This document shows positions 8,480-18,131 of a DNA stretch of 64,000 nt, piece after piece. The stretch is from Paracoccaceae bacterium (GTDB lineage: Bacteria; Pseudomonadota; Alphaproteobacteria; Rhodobacterales; Rhodobacteraceae). Each line of letters begins with the position of its first letter. The first letter of the stretch is position 1. The DNA lies in the NCBI GenBank assembly GCA_011620265.1, contig WOZM01000272.1, forward strand, positions 22,124-86,123, given 5' to 3'. Position numbers and translations under genes: made by a program. Below the pieces are notes generated by a model. That model was not told where the DNA came from, made no database searches, and saw only the letters and a list, made by a program, of their open reading frames with translations.

Positions 8480-10948
8480 TCAGCCGCCGCTGTCGGTCGC
8501 CGCCAGCAATGCGTCGAGCGCGGTGCGGACCGACCGGCTCGCCTCGATGAGCGAGCGGCTCTCCGCCAGCGGGCCGGCCGGCGCCTCCGGGGCGGTATCC
8601 GCCTCCTGCGCGGGCGCGTTCGCGGGTAGGACGCCGAATGCCTCGAGTGCGGACCGCATCGGCTCGGGCCCACTCTCTGCGACCACGGCCCAGTTTCCTC
8701 CGCGCCAGGCCTCGCGTCCGGCCTTCTCGGCCTCGCCGATCCCGGAATAGCGCGCCGCCGCCGCAACATGATTGCCCGCCATCGCAGCCGCCGCGGCGCG
8801 GAGCTCCCCGGCCTCGCGGTCGTCGAGTCCGGCGAGCTGCTCCTGAGCCTCGGCCGGGTCGAACTCGCCGAGTGCCGCCCGCGCCAGAAGCCGGCGGCCG
8901 CGATCGGTATAGCCCGCCTCGCCCTTCAACAGCCGCCGCGCCTCGCCGGCAAAGCCGCTGTCGGTCAACCGCTCGGCCAGATCGAGGCGCAGGAGGAGGT
9001 CCGGGTTCGCCGCTTCGAGGATGTCCCGGTTGCGAAAATACTGGAGCAGGAACGCGCTCTCCTCCGTCTCCGGCTCGTCCAGCATCGCAAAGAGCCGCCG
9101 AACGGTGTCGGCCCGCACGGTTTCGGGCGCCTCGCCGGCCCAGTGCCGGTAGGCCTCGAAAGCGCGGTCGAAGTCCTGGCCGGAGCCGCGCGCAAGGACG
9201 TGAAGCTGGTTGAGCACCGGACCCCGCGGCCCGTCCTGCAATTCGAAGGCAAGCGCGGCGGCGCTGTCCGCCAGATCCGTCTCGACCGCCTGGCCGCGGG
9301 CGAGGCGCGATTGCACCGCCATGATCAGCGCGTCAACGGACAGGGGATCGTTGCGCCGCGCCAGCGGGTCGAGCACGCGTTCGCCCTCTTCCGCCCGTCC
9401 CGCCGCGAGGTCGATCTGGGCCTCGACCATGCTTAGCGCGGCGCCCGGATCGCCCGGCGCGCGGGCGATGGCGTCGCGCACGGCATGCGCGGCGGCCTCG
9501 TCGCCGACCGACAGGAACCGGTCCGAGAGCTCCGGCCCGAGGCTGCGGCGCAGATGCACGGGCAGGGCGGAATAGGCGCGCAGGACCGCTTCCTCGTCGA
9601 CGTCCGCACCGGGCGGCAGGTCGGGCCAGGCGAGCACCGCCCAAAGCGCGGCCGCGGTGTCGCACCCCGTCATCCCGGCGATCGCCGCCCCGGCGCCGGG
9701 TGTGCCGCCGTCGAGGATCAGCGACATCTCCCGCAAGACCGTCGCGTCGGCGGACTCGACGGCGAAGGAGTCGAGCACCGCGCGCGCTTCGGCTCCGAAA
9801 CCGAGAAACAGGTAAAGCCGGGCAAGCGCGAGAACCGCATCGTCGGACGGCCGGTCGAATTCTCCGACCAGCGGCGCGCGCCTGTCGGCGATCTGGATTG
9901 TCGGAGGCCTGTCGTCCCCCCAATGCACCAGGTCGAAGTCCGAATCCGGCAGGCAGAGGCCGCCCTCCGCCGTGACGGGTGCTCGGGTGACGGTGGAGAG
10001 CGTGTCGCGGTCGATGCTGGTTTCGGCATGGATCGAGGACTGCTGCAAGCCTGTGTGGCCGGCCGTCGCCGGCGGTTCGGCCATTGCGGTTTCCGGATGC
10101 GCCGTCTCCTCTGCCACGCGCGGCTGGGAGGGTCGGTTCACCTCGACAAGCCCCTGCGCCGCGGCTCGGCTGAGTTGGTGGAGGAGATCCGTCTGCGCCT
10201 CGGTCACGCGGGGATCGGGAACCGGCGGCAGGAGGAGGTCCTCCTCCGCGTTCGACGATGCCGCCCCGGCCGGATCGGGCGCCTCCGGGACGGGTAGCCC
10301 CGCATGGCGAGGCTCCGGGAGCGGGGCGGCCTGGGGCGCTTCCTCCGTCCCGGTCCTGTCCGGCTCCGGCGGAAGCTCGGTTCCGCGCCAGAAGAGGGCG
10401 AGCCTCGGGTCGGTCGTCGGCGGCGGGCGGTAGCCGGTCTGCGGGACCTGCCAGAGCGACAGCCGCTCGGAAGCGCCGTCCGCCGGCGGTGCCGGCGGTT
10501 CTTCCGCAACCTCGGCGGTGGTTGCGGCCTCTTCGAGCCGCCGCTCGAACGCCGATCCTTCCGGCGCCGGCCCGTCGGCGATGTCGATCACCAGCGCGCC
10601 CGACCCGGTCACGAAGGCGGTCGCGTGACAGTCGCAGGGGACGGACAGCGCGAGCCTGCCGGGCGCGCCGCCCGCGGTCACGCTACCCAGGCGGTCGCGC
10701 CTGATCAGGCGATAGACGCCCGAGAGGTCGAACTCCACGTCGTCGCGGACGAGGCGCAGCTCATACCCCGTCTCCGTCCGCCCGAGCTCCCAGCCGGAGG
10801 CGGCGCCGAGATCGACAACGAGTCGGGTGAACCCCTCATGCTCTCCCGATCTCAATCTCAGGGTTTCCGCGGCGGCCGATTCCGCGACGATCCCCGCCCA
10901 GAGCCAGGAGAGCGCCAAGAGGCGCAAGGCGATCGCCGGCCGGATCAT
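8480..10948 (-). CDS. Exported protein with AMIN-like N-terminus, Pro/Glu-rich linker and TPR-like helical C-terminus
   Basis: 822 aa; signal peptide; LRLRSGEHEGFTRLVVDLGAASGWELGR AMIN-like strand pattern; overlaps motA stop. Confidence 0.75.
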   Translation of the reverse strand: MIRPAIALRLLALSWLWAGIVAESAAAETLRLRSGEHEGFTRLVVDLGAASGWELGRTETGYELRLVRDDVEFDLSGVYRLIRRDRLGSVTAGGAPGRLALSVPCDCHATAFVTGSGALVIDIADGPAPEGSAFERRLEEAATTAEVAEEPPAPPADGASERLSLWQVPQTGYRPPPTTDPRLALFWRGTELPPEPDRTGTEEAPQAAPLPEPRHAGLPVPEAPDPAGAASSNAEEDLLLPPVPDPRVTEAQTDLLHQLSRAAAQGLVEVNRPSQPRVAEETAHPETAMAEPPATAGHTGLQQSSIHAETSIDRDTLSTVTRAPVTAEGGLCLPDSDFDLVHWGDDRPPTIQIADRRAPLVGEFDRPSDDAVLALARLYLFLGFGAEARAVLDSFAVESADATVLREMSLILDGGTPGAGAAIAGMTGCDTAAALWAVLAWPDLPPGADVDEEAVLRAYSALPVHLRRSLGPELSDRFLSVGDEAAAHAVRDAIARAPGDPGAALSMVEAQIDLAAGRAEEGERVLDPLARRNDPLSVDALIMAVQSRLARGQAVETDLADSAAALAFELQDGPRGPVLNQLHVLARGSGQDFDRAFEAYRHWAGEAPETVRADTVRRLFAMLDEPETEESAFLLQYFRNRDILEAANPDLLLRLDLAERLTDSGFAGEARRLLKGEAGYTDRGRRLLARAALGEFDPAEAQEQLAGLDDREAGELRAAAAAMAGNHVAAAARYSGIGEAEKAGREAWRGGNWAVVAESGPEPMRSALEAFGVLPANAPAQEADTAPEAPAGPLAESRSLIEASRSVRTALDALLAATDSGG

Positions 10949-11814
10949 GCCGCGTCCGACTTCACGGCCTTCAGCGCCTCCTCCAGCGCCGAATAGCTCG
11001 GCCGGATGTGATGCGGCGTATTCTGGCGCCCGACCTCGATGCAGATATTGGCGGCATGGTTGTAGAGATTGGCGACCAGCACCTCGCGGATCAGATTGTA
11101 GAAATGGCTGTCCTCCTCGACGACTGCCTTCACCTTCACCGCGAAGGGTCCGACGAGGCCGTAGGCCAGAAACACGCCGAGGAACGTCCCCACCAGCGCG
11201 CCGCCGATCATCTTGCCGAGGATCTCCGGCGGCTGGTCGATCGAGCCCATCGTCTTGATGACGCCGAGAACCGCGGCGACGATGCCGAGCGCCGGCAGGC
11301 CGTCGGCGATGGTCTGCAACGCATGGGTCGAATGCAGCGCGTGATTCAGATTGGCTTCGAGCTGCTTTTCCAGCACCTCCTCCACCTGATGCGGATCGTC
11401 GTAGTTCATCGAGGCGGAGCGCATCGTGTCGCAGATCAGCTCCACCGCCGCGTGGTCGTGCTGGATCTTCGGATACTTGCCGAAGATCGAGGAATTCTCG
11501 GGATCCTCGACATGGGCCTCGACGGCAACCGGGTTCTGCCGCGCCAGCCGGATCAGCTCGAACAGCAGGCAGAGCAGATCGCGGTAGTCGTCGGGCTTCC
11601 AGTGCGCGCCCTTGAAGACCTTCTTGATGTCCTTCAGCGTGTGCTTGATCGACGCCCCGTCGTTGGAAAGGACGAAGGCCCCGGCCGCCGCGCCGCCGAT
11701 CATGATCATCTCGAACGGGAGGGCCTTGAGGATGATGCCGAGCTTGCCGCCGGCGGCCATATAGCCGCCGAAGACCATGATGAAGATGATCGCGATACCG
11801 ATGATGCCGACCAT
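10945..11814 (-). CDS. motA: Flagellar motor stator protein MotA
   Basis: MVGIIGIAIIFIMVFGGYMAAGGKLGIILKALPFEMIMIGGAAAGAFV...GLPALGIVAAVLGVIKTMGSIDQPPEILG. Confidence 0.97.
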   Translation of the reverse strand: MVGIIGIAIIFIMVFGGYMAAGGKLGIILKALPFEMIMIGGAAAGAFVLSNDGASIKHTLKDIKKVFKGAHWKPDDYRDLLCLLFELIRLARQNPVAVEAHVEDPENSSIFGKYPKIQHDHAAVELICDTMRSASMNYDDPHQVEEVLEKQLEANLNHALHSTHALQTIADGLPALGIVAAVLGVIKTMGSIDQPPEILGKMIGGALVGTFLGVFLAYGLVGPFAVKVKAVVEEDSHFYNLIREVLVANLYNHAANICIEVGRQNTPHHIRPSYSALEEALKAVKSDAA

Positions 11815-11899
11815 GAAGTCATCCTTTCCGCCATCCGAAGGCCGGGGCCGCGTCCCTGGCGCGACCTTCGCAGGCGCGTGTTAACATTCCGTCTTCGCT

Positions 11900-12523
11900 C
11901 TAGTTTCTCGGCGCGTTCGCATTGCGGCCGGCCAGAAGAACGCTGATCGTGTAGGCCGCCTTCGGGTCGAGCCCCGCCATCACCGCCGCCGCCGCGTCAG
12001 GGCGCATCCGGGCGAGGAAACCGGCGGCGAAATCGGGATCCATCTCGCCGAAGAGCGAGGCCGCGTCCTTCGGCTTCATCTTCTCGTAGACGGCGACCAG
12101 CCGGGCGACGTCCTCGTCAGCGGCCTGATCGGCGAGCGTCAGGGTGGCGGAGAGCTTCTCCTCCGCCGCGACGAGGGCCGCGATCTTCTCGTCGATCTCC
12201 GCCTTGGCGAGGGACAGCGCCTGCGACCGGTCCTCCACCTGCGCCTCGCGCTCCGCGAGCCGCGCCTCCCGCGCGCGCAGGTCCTCCAGCATCGCCAGCG
12301 CGCCGGCATCGGGTTCGCAGACCGGCCCGGTCTGCGCCGCCTCGGTCGTCTCGGCTCTATCCGCATTTGCAAGCGCATGACCGGCGCCGGTTCCGATCCG
12401 GATCAGCCCCGACCCGCCGAGGAGGATGGCGATCACGAAAAGGGCGCCGCGGCCGCCGCGCCGTTGCCGCCGGGATTTCCCGCGTAGCTGCCGGGTCGCC
12501 GTTATCTTGCGCTCACCGCTCAT
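11900..12523 (-). CDS. MotE-like protein (MgtE intracellular N-domain-like C-terminus)
   Basis: TM + coiled coil + ARLVAVYEKMKPKDAASLFGEMDPDFAAGFLARMRPDAAAAVMAGLDPKAAY. Confidence 0.75.
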   Translation of the reverse strand: MSGERKITATRQLRGKSRRQRRGGRGALFVIAILLGGSGLIRIGTGAGHALANADRAETTEAAQTGPVCEPDAGALAMLEDLRAREARLAEREAQVEDRSQALSLAKAEIDEKIAALVAAEEKLSATLTLADQAADEDVARLVAVYEKMKPKDAASLFGEMDPDFAAGFLARMRPDAAAAVMAGLDPKAAYTISVLLAGRNANAPRN

Positions 12524-12885
12524 TCCGCTGCCTCCAGCGCGTCCTCGCCCCGGTCGCGGCGGCGGACGACGCGCATCCGCCGGCCCGGCGTGTCAGGCGC
12601 CTCGGGGAGGTCGTGCAGCGTGGCGAGCATCAGTTCGAGCTTCGCAGCCGCCGCCTCCGCCCGTTCGGTCATCTCCCGCAGCGAGGCCGCCGAATCGCCC
12701 GCCGCACCGCGGGCGCTCGCGAGTGCCTTCGTCATGTCGTCGACCTGCGCCGACAGCACGGCGATGGCGCCGCCCATGCCGCCTTCGAGCGCGTTGAACG
12801 CCTTCAGGCGGCGCGACAGGACGAGGCAGTAGATGCCCGCCCCGATCGCCCCGGCCCCGAGAAGGATATCGGCAATCAGATCCAT
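12520..12885 (-). CDS. Small membrane-anchored coiled-coil protein in flagellar operon
   Basis: MDLIADILLGAGAIGAGIYCLVLSRRLKAFN; overlapping start/stop with neighbour. Confidence 0.65.
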   Translation of the reverse strand: MDLIADILLGAGAIGAGIYCLVLSRRLKAFNALEGGMGGAIAVLSAQVDDMTKALASARGAAGDSAASLREMTERAEAAAAKLELMLATLHDLPEAPDTPGRRMRVVRRRDRGEDALEAAE

Positions 12886-12895
12886 CGCGCCTCTC

Positions 12896-13381
12896 CTAGT
12901 TGATCACGAATTCGGTCACGAGAAGGTCGCGCACACGGCCCTCGCCGGCGACCATCTGCACCCGCCGCAGCATTTGCGCGCGCAGCCGCACCAGTGCCGT
13001 CGGGTCCTCGAGTTCCTTCACCTCGACCGCGCGCAGATAGCTGTTCAGCACGTCGAGGATGCGCGGCAGGATCAGAAGCACATCGGGCTGGCTGAGCTTG
13101 GCCACCTCGAGCTGGGCGGTGAAATGCAGGTAGCGCCTCGAGGGATCGGTGCCGAGCGACACGACGATCGGGTCGATCGGCACGAAGGCGATGTCGGGCA
13201 GCGCCTCCACCGGCACCGCATCGTCCGCATGCGCGCTGTCGCCGTGGCCGAGGATCATCCCCGAATAGACTGCGTAGAACCCGCCGCCGCCGAGCGCGAG
13301 CATCAGGCCGAGCCCGAGAATCAGCGGCAGCTTCGATTTCTTCTTCGGGGCCTCTTCGGCCGGTTCTTCCGGTTCGGACAT
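12896..13381 (-). CDS. fliL: Flagellar basal body-associated protein FliL (paralogue 2)
   Basis: Single TM, ...FVPIDPIVVSLGTDPSRRYLHFTAQLEV...LRAQMLRRVQ...VRDLLVTEFVIN. Confidence 0.9.
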   Translation of the reverse strand: MSEPEEPAEEAPKKKSKLPLILGLGLMLALGGGGFYAVYSGMILGHGDSAHADDAVPVEALPDIAFVPIDPIVVSLGTDPSRRYLHFTAQLEVAKLSQPDVLLILPRILDVLNSYLRAVEVKELEDPTALVRLRAQMLRRVQMVAGEGRVRDLLVTEFVIN

Positions 13382-13426
13382 GACGATCCCGCGATTTGAT
13401 GCCCGACCGGTATAGACCGTGGGAAA

Positions 13427-13441
13427 CTAACCGATTGTTAA
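13427..13441. promoter_or_regulatory. Candidate CtrA-like box (CTAA-N7-TTAA) between fliL and fliF
   Basis: CTAACCGATTGTTAA in the divergent fliL/fliF promoter region. Confidence 0.5.
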
Positions 13442-13450
13442 GCGCGATCG

Positions 13451-15094
13451 GTGAAGCATCGGAAAGACGAGGGGCAGAAGCCCGCAATCGGGAGTAGTGT
13501 CGTGCAGCAGCTGACAGCCGTCTGGCAGAACATCGACCCCCGCCGGCGCGTGATCGTGGCGCTGGCGACGCTGGCGATGTTCGCGGCCGTGATGGCGCTG
13601 GCCAATCTCGCCACGAAACCCTCGATGTCGCTGCTTTACGCCGGTCTCGACGGGAATCGCTCGGGCGAGGTCCTGGCCGCCCTCGACCAGCGCAGCGCCA
13701 TCTACGAGGTGCGCGGCACCGCGATCTATGTGGAGACGGCGCGGCGCGACGAGTTGCGGATGACGCTCGCGGCCGAGGGGCTGCCGGCCAACAGCGGCTC
13801 GGGCTACGAGCTTCTCGATTCGCTGACGGGCTTCGGCACCACGTCGCAGATGTTCGACGCCGCCTACCTTCGGGCGAAGGAGGGAGAGCTCGCGCGGACG
13901 ATCATGGCGCTGCCGCAGGTCCGCTCCGCGCGCGTCCATATCGCCGATACGCGGGCACAGGGCTTGCGGTCGCAGTCCCGGCCCTCGGCCTCGGTCGCGG
14001 TCACGACGACCAATGGGGCGATCACCCCGTCGCATGCCAAGGCTCTGAAATACCTCGTCTCTTCGGCGGTCTCCGGGATGTCTCCGGACGATGTGTCGGT
14101 GATCGACGGCGACGGCGCCCTGGTCGATGCCGGCGACGAGCTGACCGGCCCCGCCGGCGAGGACAGGGCGGAGGCGCTCCGCCGCAATGTCGAGCGGCTG
14201 CTCGAGGCGCGCGTCGGCTATGGCAACGCCGTGGTCGAGGTGGCGGTGGAAACCGTGACCGAACGCGAGGCGATCACCGAACGCAGGTTCGACCCCGAGG
14301 GACGGGTGGCGATCTCCACCGATACCGAGGAACGCACCACCTCGGCCAATGATTCCGGGTCGAGCGCCGTGACCGTCGCCTCGAACCTGCCCGCCGGCGA
14401 TGCCGGCGGCAACGGCGGCTCGTCGCAGAGCCAGAACAGCGAGACCCGCGAGCGCACGAATTTCGAGGTCTCGGAAACAACGCGCGAGGTGCTGCGCACA
14501 CCGGGCGCGATCCGCCGGCTGACGGTCGCGGTTCTCGTCGACGGGGTGACGACGGTCGGTGCGGACGGCGCCACGACCATCGAGCCGCGAAGCGAGGAGG
14601 AGCTCGCCGCGCTCCACGACCTCGTTGCCGCCGCCGTCGGCTTCGACGCCGAGCGCGGCGATGTCATCACCCTGAAGTCGATGAGTTTCGAGCCGATCGT
14701 GCCGGCGGCCGAAGGTGCGCCCGGATCGTTCCTCGCCGGCCTCGACGTGATGAGCATCGTCCAGCTCGCGGTCCTCGCGATCGTCAGCCTGGCGCTCGGG
14801 CTCTTCGTCGTCCGCCCGATCCTGTCCTCGCGCGCCACGCGGGTGCCTGAACTCGCGCCCCCTGCCGTCGCCGCCCGTGCCGATGCGTCGGGCGCGCTCA
14901 CGGGCGAGATCGACGATGGCGACTACCTGCCGGGAAGCCTCGCCGTGGTCTCCGACCGGGCGCGCGCCGGGGCTGCGGGAGAGGCAGAGGCCGATCCGGT
15001 CGAACGCCTGCGCCGGATGATCGCCGACCGTCAGGAAGAGACGGTGGAGATCCTGCGCGGCTGGATGGAAGACCCGGAAGAGGAGCAGGCCTGA
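13451..15094 (+). CDS. fliF: Flagellar M-ring protein FliF
   Basis: SLLYAGLDGNRSGEVLAALDQRSAIYEV...RVHIA...SASVAV...ALKYLVSSAVSGMSPDDVSVIDGDG; exact start uncertain. Confidence 0.95.
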   Translation: MKHRKDEGQKPAIGSSVVQQLTAVWQNIDPRRRVIVALATLAMFAAVMALANLATKPSMSLLYAGLDGNRSGEVLAALDQRSAIYEVRGTAIYVETARRDELRMTLAAEGLPANSGSGYELLDSLTGFGTTSQMFDAAYLRAKEGELARTIMALPQVRSARVHIADTRAQGLRSQSRPSASVAVTTTNGAITPSHAKALKYLVSSAVSGMSPDDVSVIDGDGALVDAGDELTGPAGEDRAEALRRNVERLLEARVGYGNAVVEVAVETVTEREAITERRFDPEGRVAISTDTEERTTSANDSGSSAVTVASNLPAGDAGGNGGSSQSQNSETRERTNFEVSETTREVLRTPGAIRRLTVAVLVDGVTTVGADGATTIEPRSEEELAALHDLVAAAVGFDAERGDVITLKSMSFEPIVPAAEGAPGSFLAGLDVMSIVQLAVLAIVSLALGLFVVRPILSSRATRVPELAPPAVAARADASGALTGEIDDGDYLPGSLAVVSDRARAGAAGEAEADPVERLRRMIADRQEETVEILRGWMEDPEEEQA

Positions 15095-15693
15095 TGGCGA
15101 AGCGCGTCCAGTTCGAGGTCTTCGAGCTTACCGACATGACCGATGACCGGGTGGAGCTCGGCCAGGCCGAACTCGAGGAATGCCGGCTCGCGGCCTACGA
15201 ACAGGGCTATACCGCCGGCTGGGACGACGCTGTGGCAGCCCAGGACGGGGAGATCGCCCGGCTCAGGGCCGACCTCGGCCGCAACCTCGAAGACCTGTCC
15301 TTCACCTATCACGAGGCGCACAGCCACGTGCTGCGCACGCTGGAGCCTTTGCTCCACGACATGGTGACGAAGGTCCTGCCGGCGATCGCCCGCGAATCGC
15401 TCGGCCAGATGGTGCTCGACCATCTCAGGCCGATGGCGAAAGACCTCGCCGATCAGCCGGTCACCCTCGTCGCCAACCCCGCCAACCGCGAACTTCTGGA
15501 AAACCTCGTCGTGGCGGAAGCGGCGTTCCCGCTGACCTTCCGCGAGGAGCCGTCGCTCGGAGACGGTCAGGTCTATCTGCGCCTCGGCGAGGCGGAATCG
15601 CGCATCGACCTCGACGGTGTGATCTCGGCGATCTCGGCCGCCGTTTCCGCCTTCTTCCAGATCGAGAAACAAGAGGAGAGACGTCATGGATGA
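15094..15693 (+). CDS. fliH: FliH-like flagellar assembly protein
   Basis: Operon position between fliF and fliN; helical FliH-like C-terminal region. Confidence 0.75.
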   Translation: MAKRVQFEVFELTDMTDDRVELGQAELEECRLAAYEQGYTAGWDDAVAAQDGEIARLRADLGRNLEDLSFTYHEAHSHVLRTLEPLLHDMVTKVLPAIARESLGQMVLDHLRPMAKDLADQPVTLVANPANRELLENLVVAEAAFPLTFREEPSLGDGQVYLRLGEAESRIDLDGVISAISAAVSAFFQIEKQEERRHG

Positions 15694-15970
15694 CCCCGCG
15701 AAGCCCGGCCTCGGCGAAGGCAATCCCTTCACCCAGGTCCCGATCGAGATCACGATCTCGGTCGGGCGGGCGCGCCCCCTTGTGCGCGAACTCCTGCGGC
15801 TGAAGCGCGATGCGGTGCTGCCGCTTGACCGCAAGGTCGACGACCCGGTGGAGCTTTACGTCGGCGACCGTCTGATCGCCCGGGGCGAACTGACCGAGCT
15901 CGACGGCGACCAGGCCGGACAGCTCGCGGTCCGCCTGACCGAAGTCGCCGACCTGCAGAATGGGCTCTGA
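15686..15970 (+). CDS. fliN: Flagellar motor switch protein FliN
   Basis: VPIEITISVGRARPLVRELLRLKRDAVLPLDRKVDDPVELYVGDRLIARGELTELDG. Confidence 0.95.
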   Translation: MDDPAKPGLGEGNPFTQVPIEITISVGRARPLVRELLRLKRDAVLPLDRKVDDPVELYVGDRLIARGELTELDGDQAGQLAVRLTEVADLQNGL

Positions 15971-15973
15971 GCG

Positions 15974-16699
15974 GTGCGGAACGCGGTCTGGATCACGGTT
16001 CTTGCCCTGACCCTGTCAACAAGTGCGGCCGGCGCGCAGGACCTGTCGCTCAGCCTCGGCGACCAGACGCTGACCGGCCAGTCGCTTCTCCTCATCGCGC
16101 TCGTGACCGTGCTCAGCCTCGCGCCGGGGCTTGCGGTGATGGTGACCTGCTTTCCCTTCATCGTCACGGTGCTGTCGATCCTGCGCCAGGCCATCGGCTT
16201 GCAGCAATCGCCGCCCAACATGCTCATCGTCTCGCTGGCGCTGTTCCTGACCTGGTTCATCATGGAACCGGTCTTCTCCGAGGCCTGGGCGGCGGGTGTA
16301 CAACCCCTCATCTCCGGCGCGATCGAGCTTCCGGAAGCCTTCGAGCGCGGCATCGCCCCGTTCCGGATCTTCATGGCCGCGCGGATCGAGACCGATACCT
16401 TCCTCTCCCTCGCTGCCCTCCGCCCCGAGACCGCAACGCTTTCGGAGGCCGGCGCGGCGCCGCTGTCGCTCCTCGTGCCGTCCTTCATGCTCTCGGAAGT
16501 CGCCCGCGCCTTCGAGATCGGCTTTCTGATCTACCTGCCCTTCCTCATCATCGACCTCGTCGTCTCGGCCGTGCTGATGTCGATGGGCATGATGATGGTG
16601 CCACCGGCGGTGGTCGCGCTCCCCTTCAAGCTCGCCTTCTTCGTCGTCGCCGATGGCTGGACGCTGATCTCCGGCGCGCTGGTGCGGAGCTACTTCTAG
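15974..16699 (+). CDS. fliP: Flagellar type III secretion pore protein FliP
   Basis: PGLAVMVTCFPFIVTVLSILRQAIGLQQSPPNMLIVSLALFLTWFIM...FLIYLPFLIIDLVVSAVLMSMGMMMVPP; GTG start. Confidence 0.97.
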   Translation: MRNAVWITVLALTLSTSAAGAQDLSLSLGDQTLTGQSLLLIALVTVLSLAPGLAVMVTCFPFIVTVLSILRQAIGLQQSPPNMLIVSLALFLTWFIMEPVFSEAWAAGVQPLISGAIELPEAFERGIAPFRIFMAARIETDTFLSLAALRPETATLSEAGAAPLSLLVPSFMLSEVARAFEIGFLIYLPFLIIDLVVSAVLMSMGMMMVPPAVVALPFKLAFFVVADGWTLISGALVRSYF

Positions 16700-17033
16700 A
16701 GACCGAGCCGCCCGCCCCGGCCCACGCCACCGGACGCCGGCCCGGCCGATGATCTTACGCACCGCATCGTCATCGGTGGCGGATCACAGCCCCTGACCGA
16801 ATGCATCGCAAGAAGATCGCAAGAAGAAAGAACGGGCGCGGCCCCGGCCAACCCCGCGTCTTTGGTGCCCCGGCCATCGCTCGCTTCCAAGGGCTGCATG
16901 GGCCGGTCGAACGCCCGGAAGCCGCATGAACGAACCACATCTCCCCCGTCGTCCGGTGCGGATCGCTGCAAGCAGGGACGGTAGTGCGGCCGATGCACAG
17001 GCCGGGTTCCACCGGGAGGACCCGGCCGCGATG

Positions 17034-18131
17034 CTATCGTACCAGGAACTCCGCATGCAGCGCGCCGGCGGAATTGATGCTCTTGAGGATGTCGATCATG
17101 TCGCGCGGGCTGACGCCGAGCGCGTTGAGCCCCGCCACCACTTCGGAGAGCGAGGACGCCTCGTTGATCTCGGCCATGCCGATCCCCGGCTCCTCCTCGA
17201 TTGTGGCCGAAGAGCGTGGGACCACCACCGTGTCGCCTTGCGCGAAGGGATTGGGCTGGACGACGACCGGCGCCTCCTCGATCCGGAGCGTGAGGTTGCC
17301 CTGGCTCACCGCAACCCGGCTGATGCGGACATCCGCGCCCATCACGATCGTGCCGGAGCGCTGATCGACGACGACCCGCGCCCGCCGCTCGGGCTCCACC
17401 AGCAGGTTCTCCACCCGGCCGAGCACGTGGGCCGGCGATCCCATCCGCGTCGCCCCGATATCGAGCGCCACCGTGCCGGCATCCGTCATCATTGCGACAC
17501 GGCGGCCGAATTCGTCGTTGATGACCGCCTCGATCCGCCCGGCCGTGGTGAAATCGGGGCTGCGCAAGGCGAGCCGCACCGCGTTCAGCCCGCCGAAATC
17601 GAAGGCAATCTCGCGCTCGACCCGGGCACCCGCCGGAATCGTCCCGGCCGTCGGCACGCCCTGCACGACGCTCGCCGCCTTGCCTTCGGCCGAGGCGCCT
17701 CCGGCGATGATCGTGCCTTGCGCGACGGCATAGATCTCCCCATCCGCGGCGTTCAGCGGCGTCATCACCAGCGTGCCGCCGAGAAGGCTCTTGGCATCAC
17801 CGATGGCCGAGACTGTCACGTCGATCTGGCCGCCAGCGCGGGCGAAGGGCGGCAGGGTCGCGGTGACGAAGACGGCGGCGACGTTCTTCGGCCGGAAGCT
17901 TTCGCCGGTCACGTTCACGCCCAGCCGCTCGAGGATGTTCGACATGATCTCCTCGGTGAAGGGGGCGTTGCGCAGCCCGTCGCCGGTGCCATTGAGGCCG
18001 ACGACAAGGCCGTAGCCCACGAGATCGTTGCCGCGCACCCCGTCGAATTCCACCAGATCCTTGATCCGGATCGGGGCCGCGACGGCTGAAAAGGCGACGA
18101 GGGAAAGCAGCAATACCGCGAGAAATCTCAT
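17034..18131 (-). CDS. flgI: Flagellar P-ring protein FlgI
   Basis: RIKDLVEFDGVRGNDLVGYGLVVGLNGTGD...SPRDMIDILKSINSAGALHAEFLVR. Confidence 0.97.
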   Translation of the reverse strand: MRFLAVLLLSLVAFSAVAAPIRIKDLVEFDGVRGNDLVGYGLVVGLNGTGDGLRNAPFTEEIMSNILERLGVNVTGESFRPKNVAAVFVTATLPPFARAGGQIDVTVSAIGDAKSLLGGTLVMTPLNAADGEIYAVAQGTIIAGGASAEGKAASVVQGVPTAGTIPAGARVEREIAFDFGGLNAVRLALRSPDFTTAGRIEAVINDEFGRRVAMMTDAGTVALDIGATRMGSPAHVLGRVENLLVEPERRARVVVDQRSGTIVMGADVRISRVAVSQGNLTLRIEEAPVVVQPNPFAQGDTVVVPRSSATIEEEPGIGMAEINEASSLSEVVAGLNALGVSPRDMIDILKSINSAGALHAEFLVR

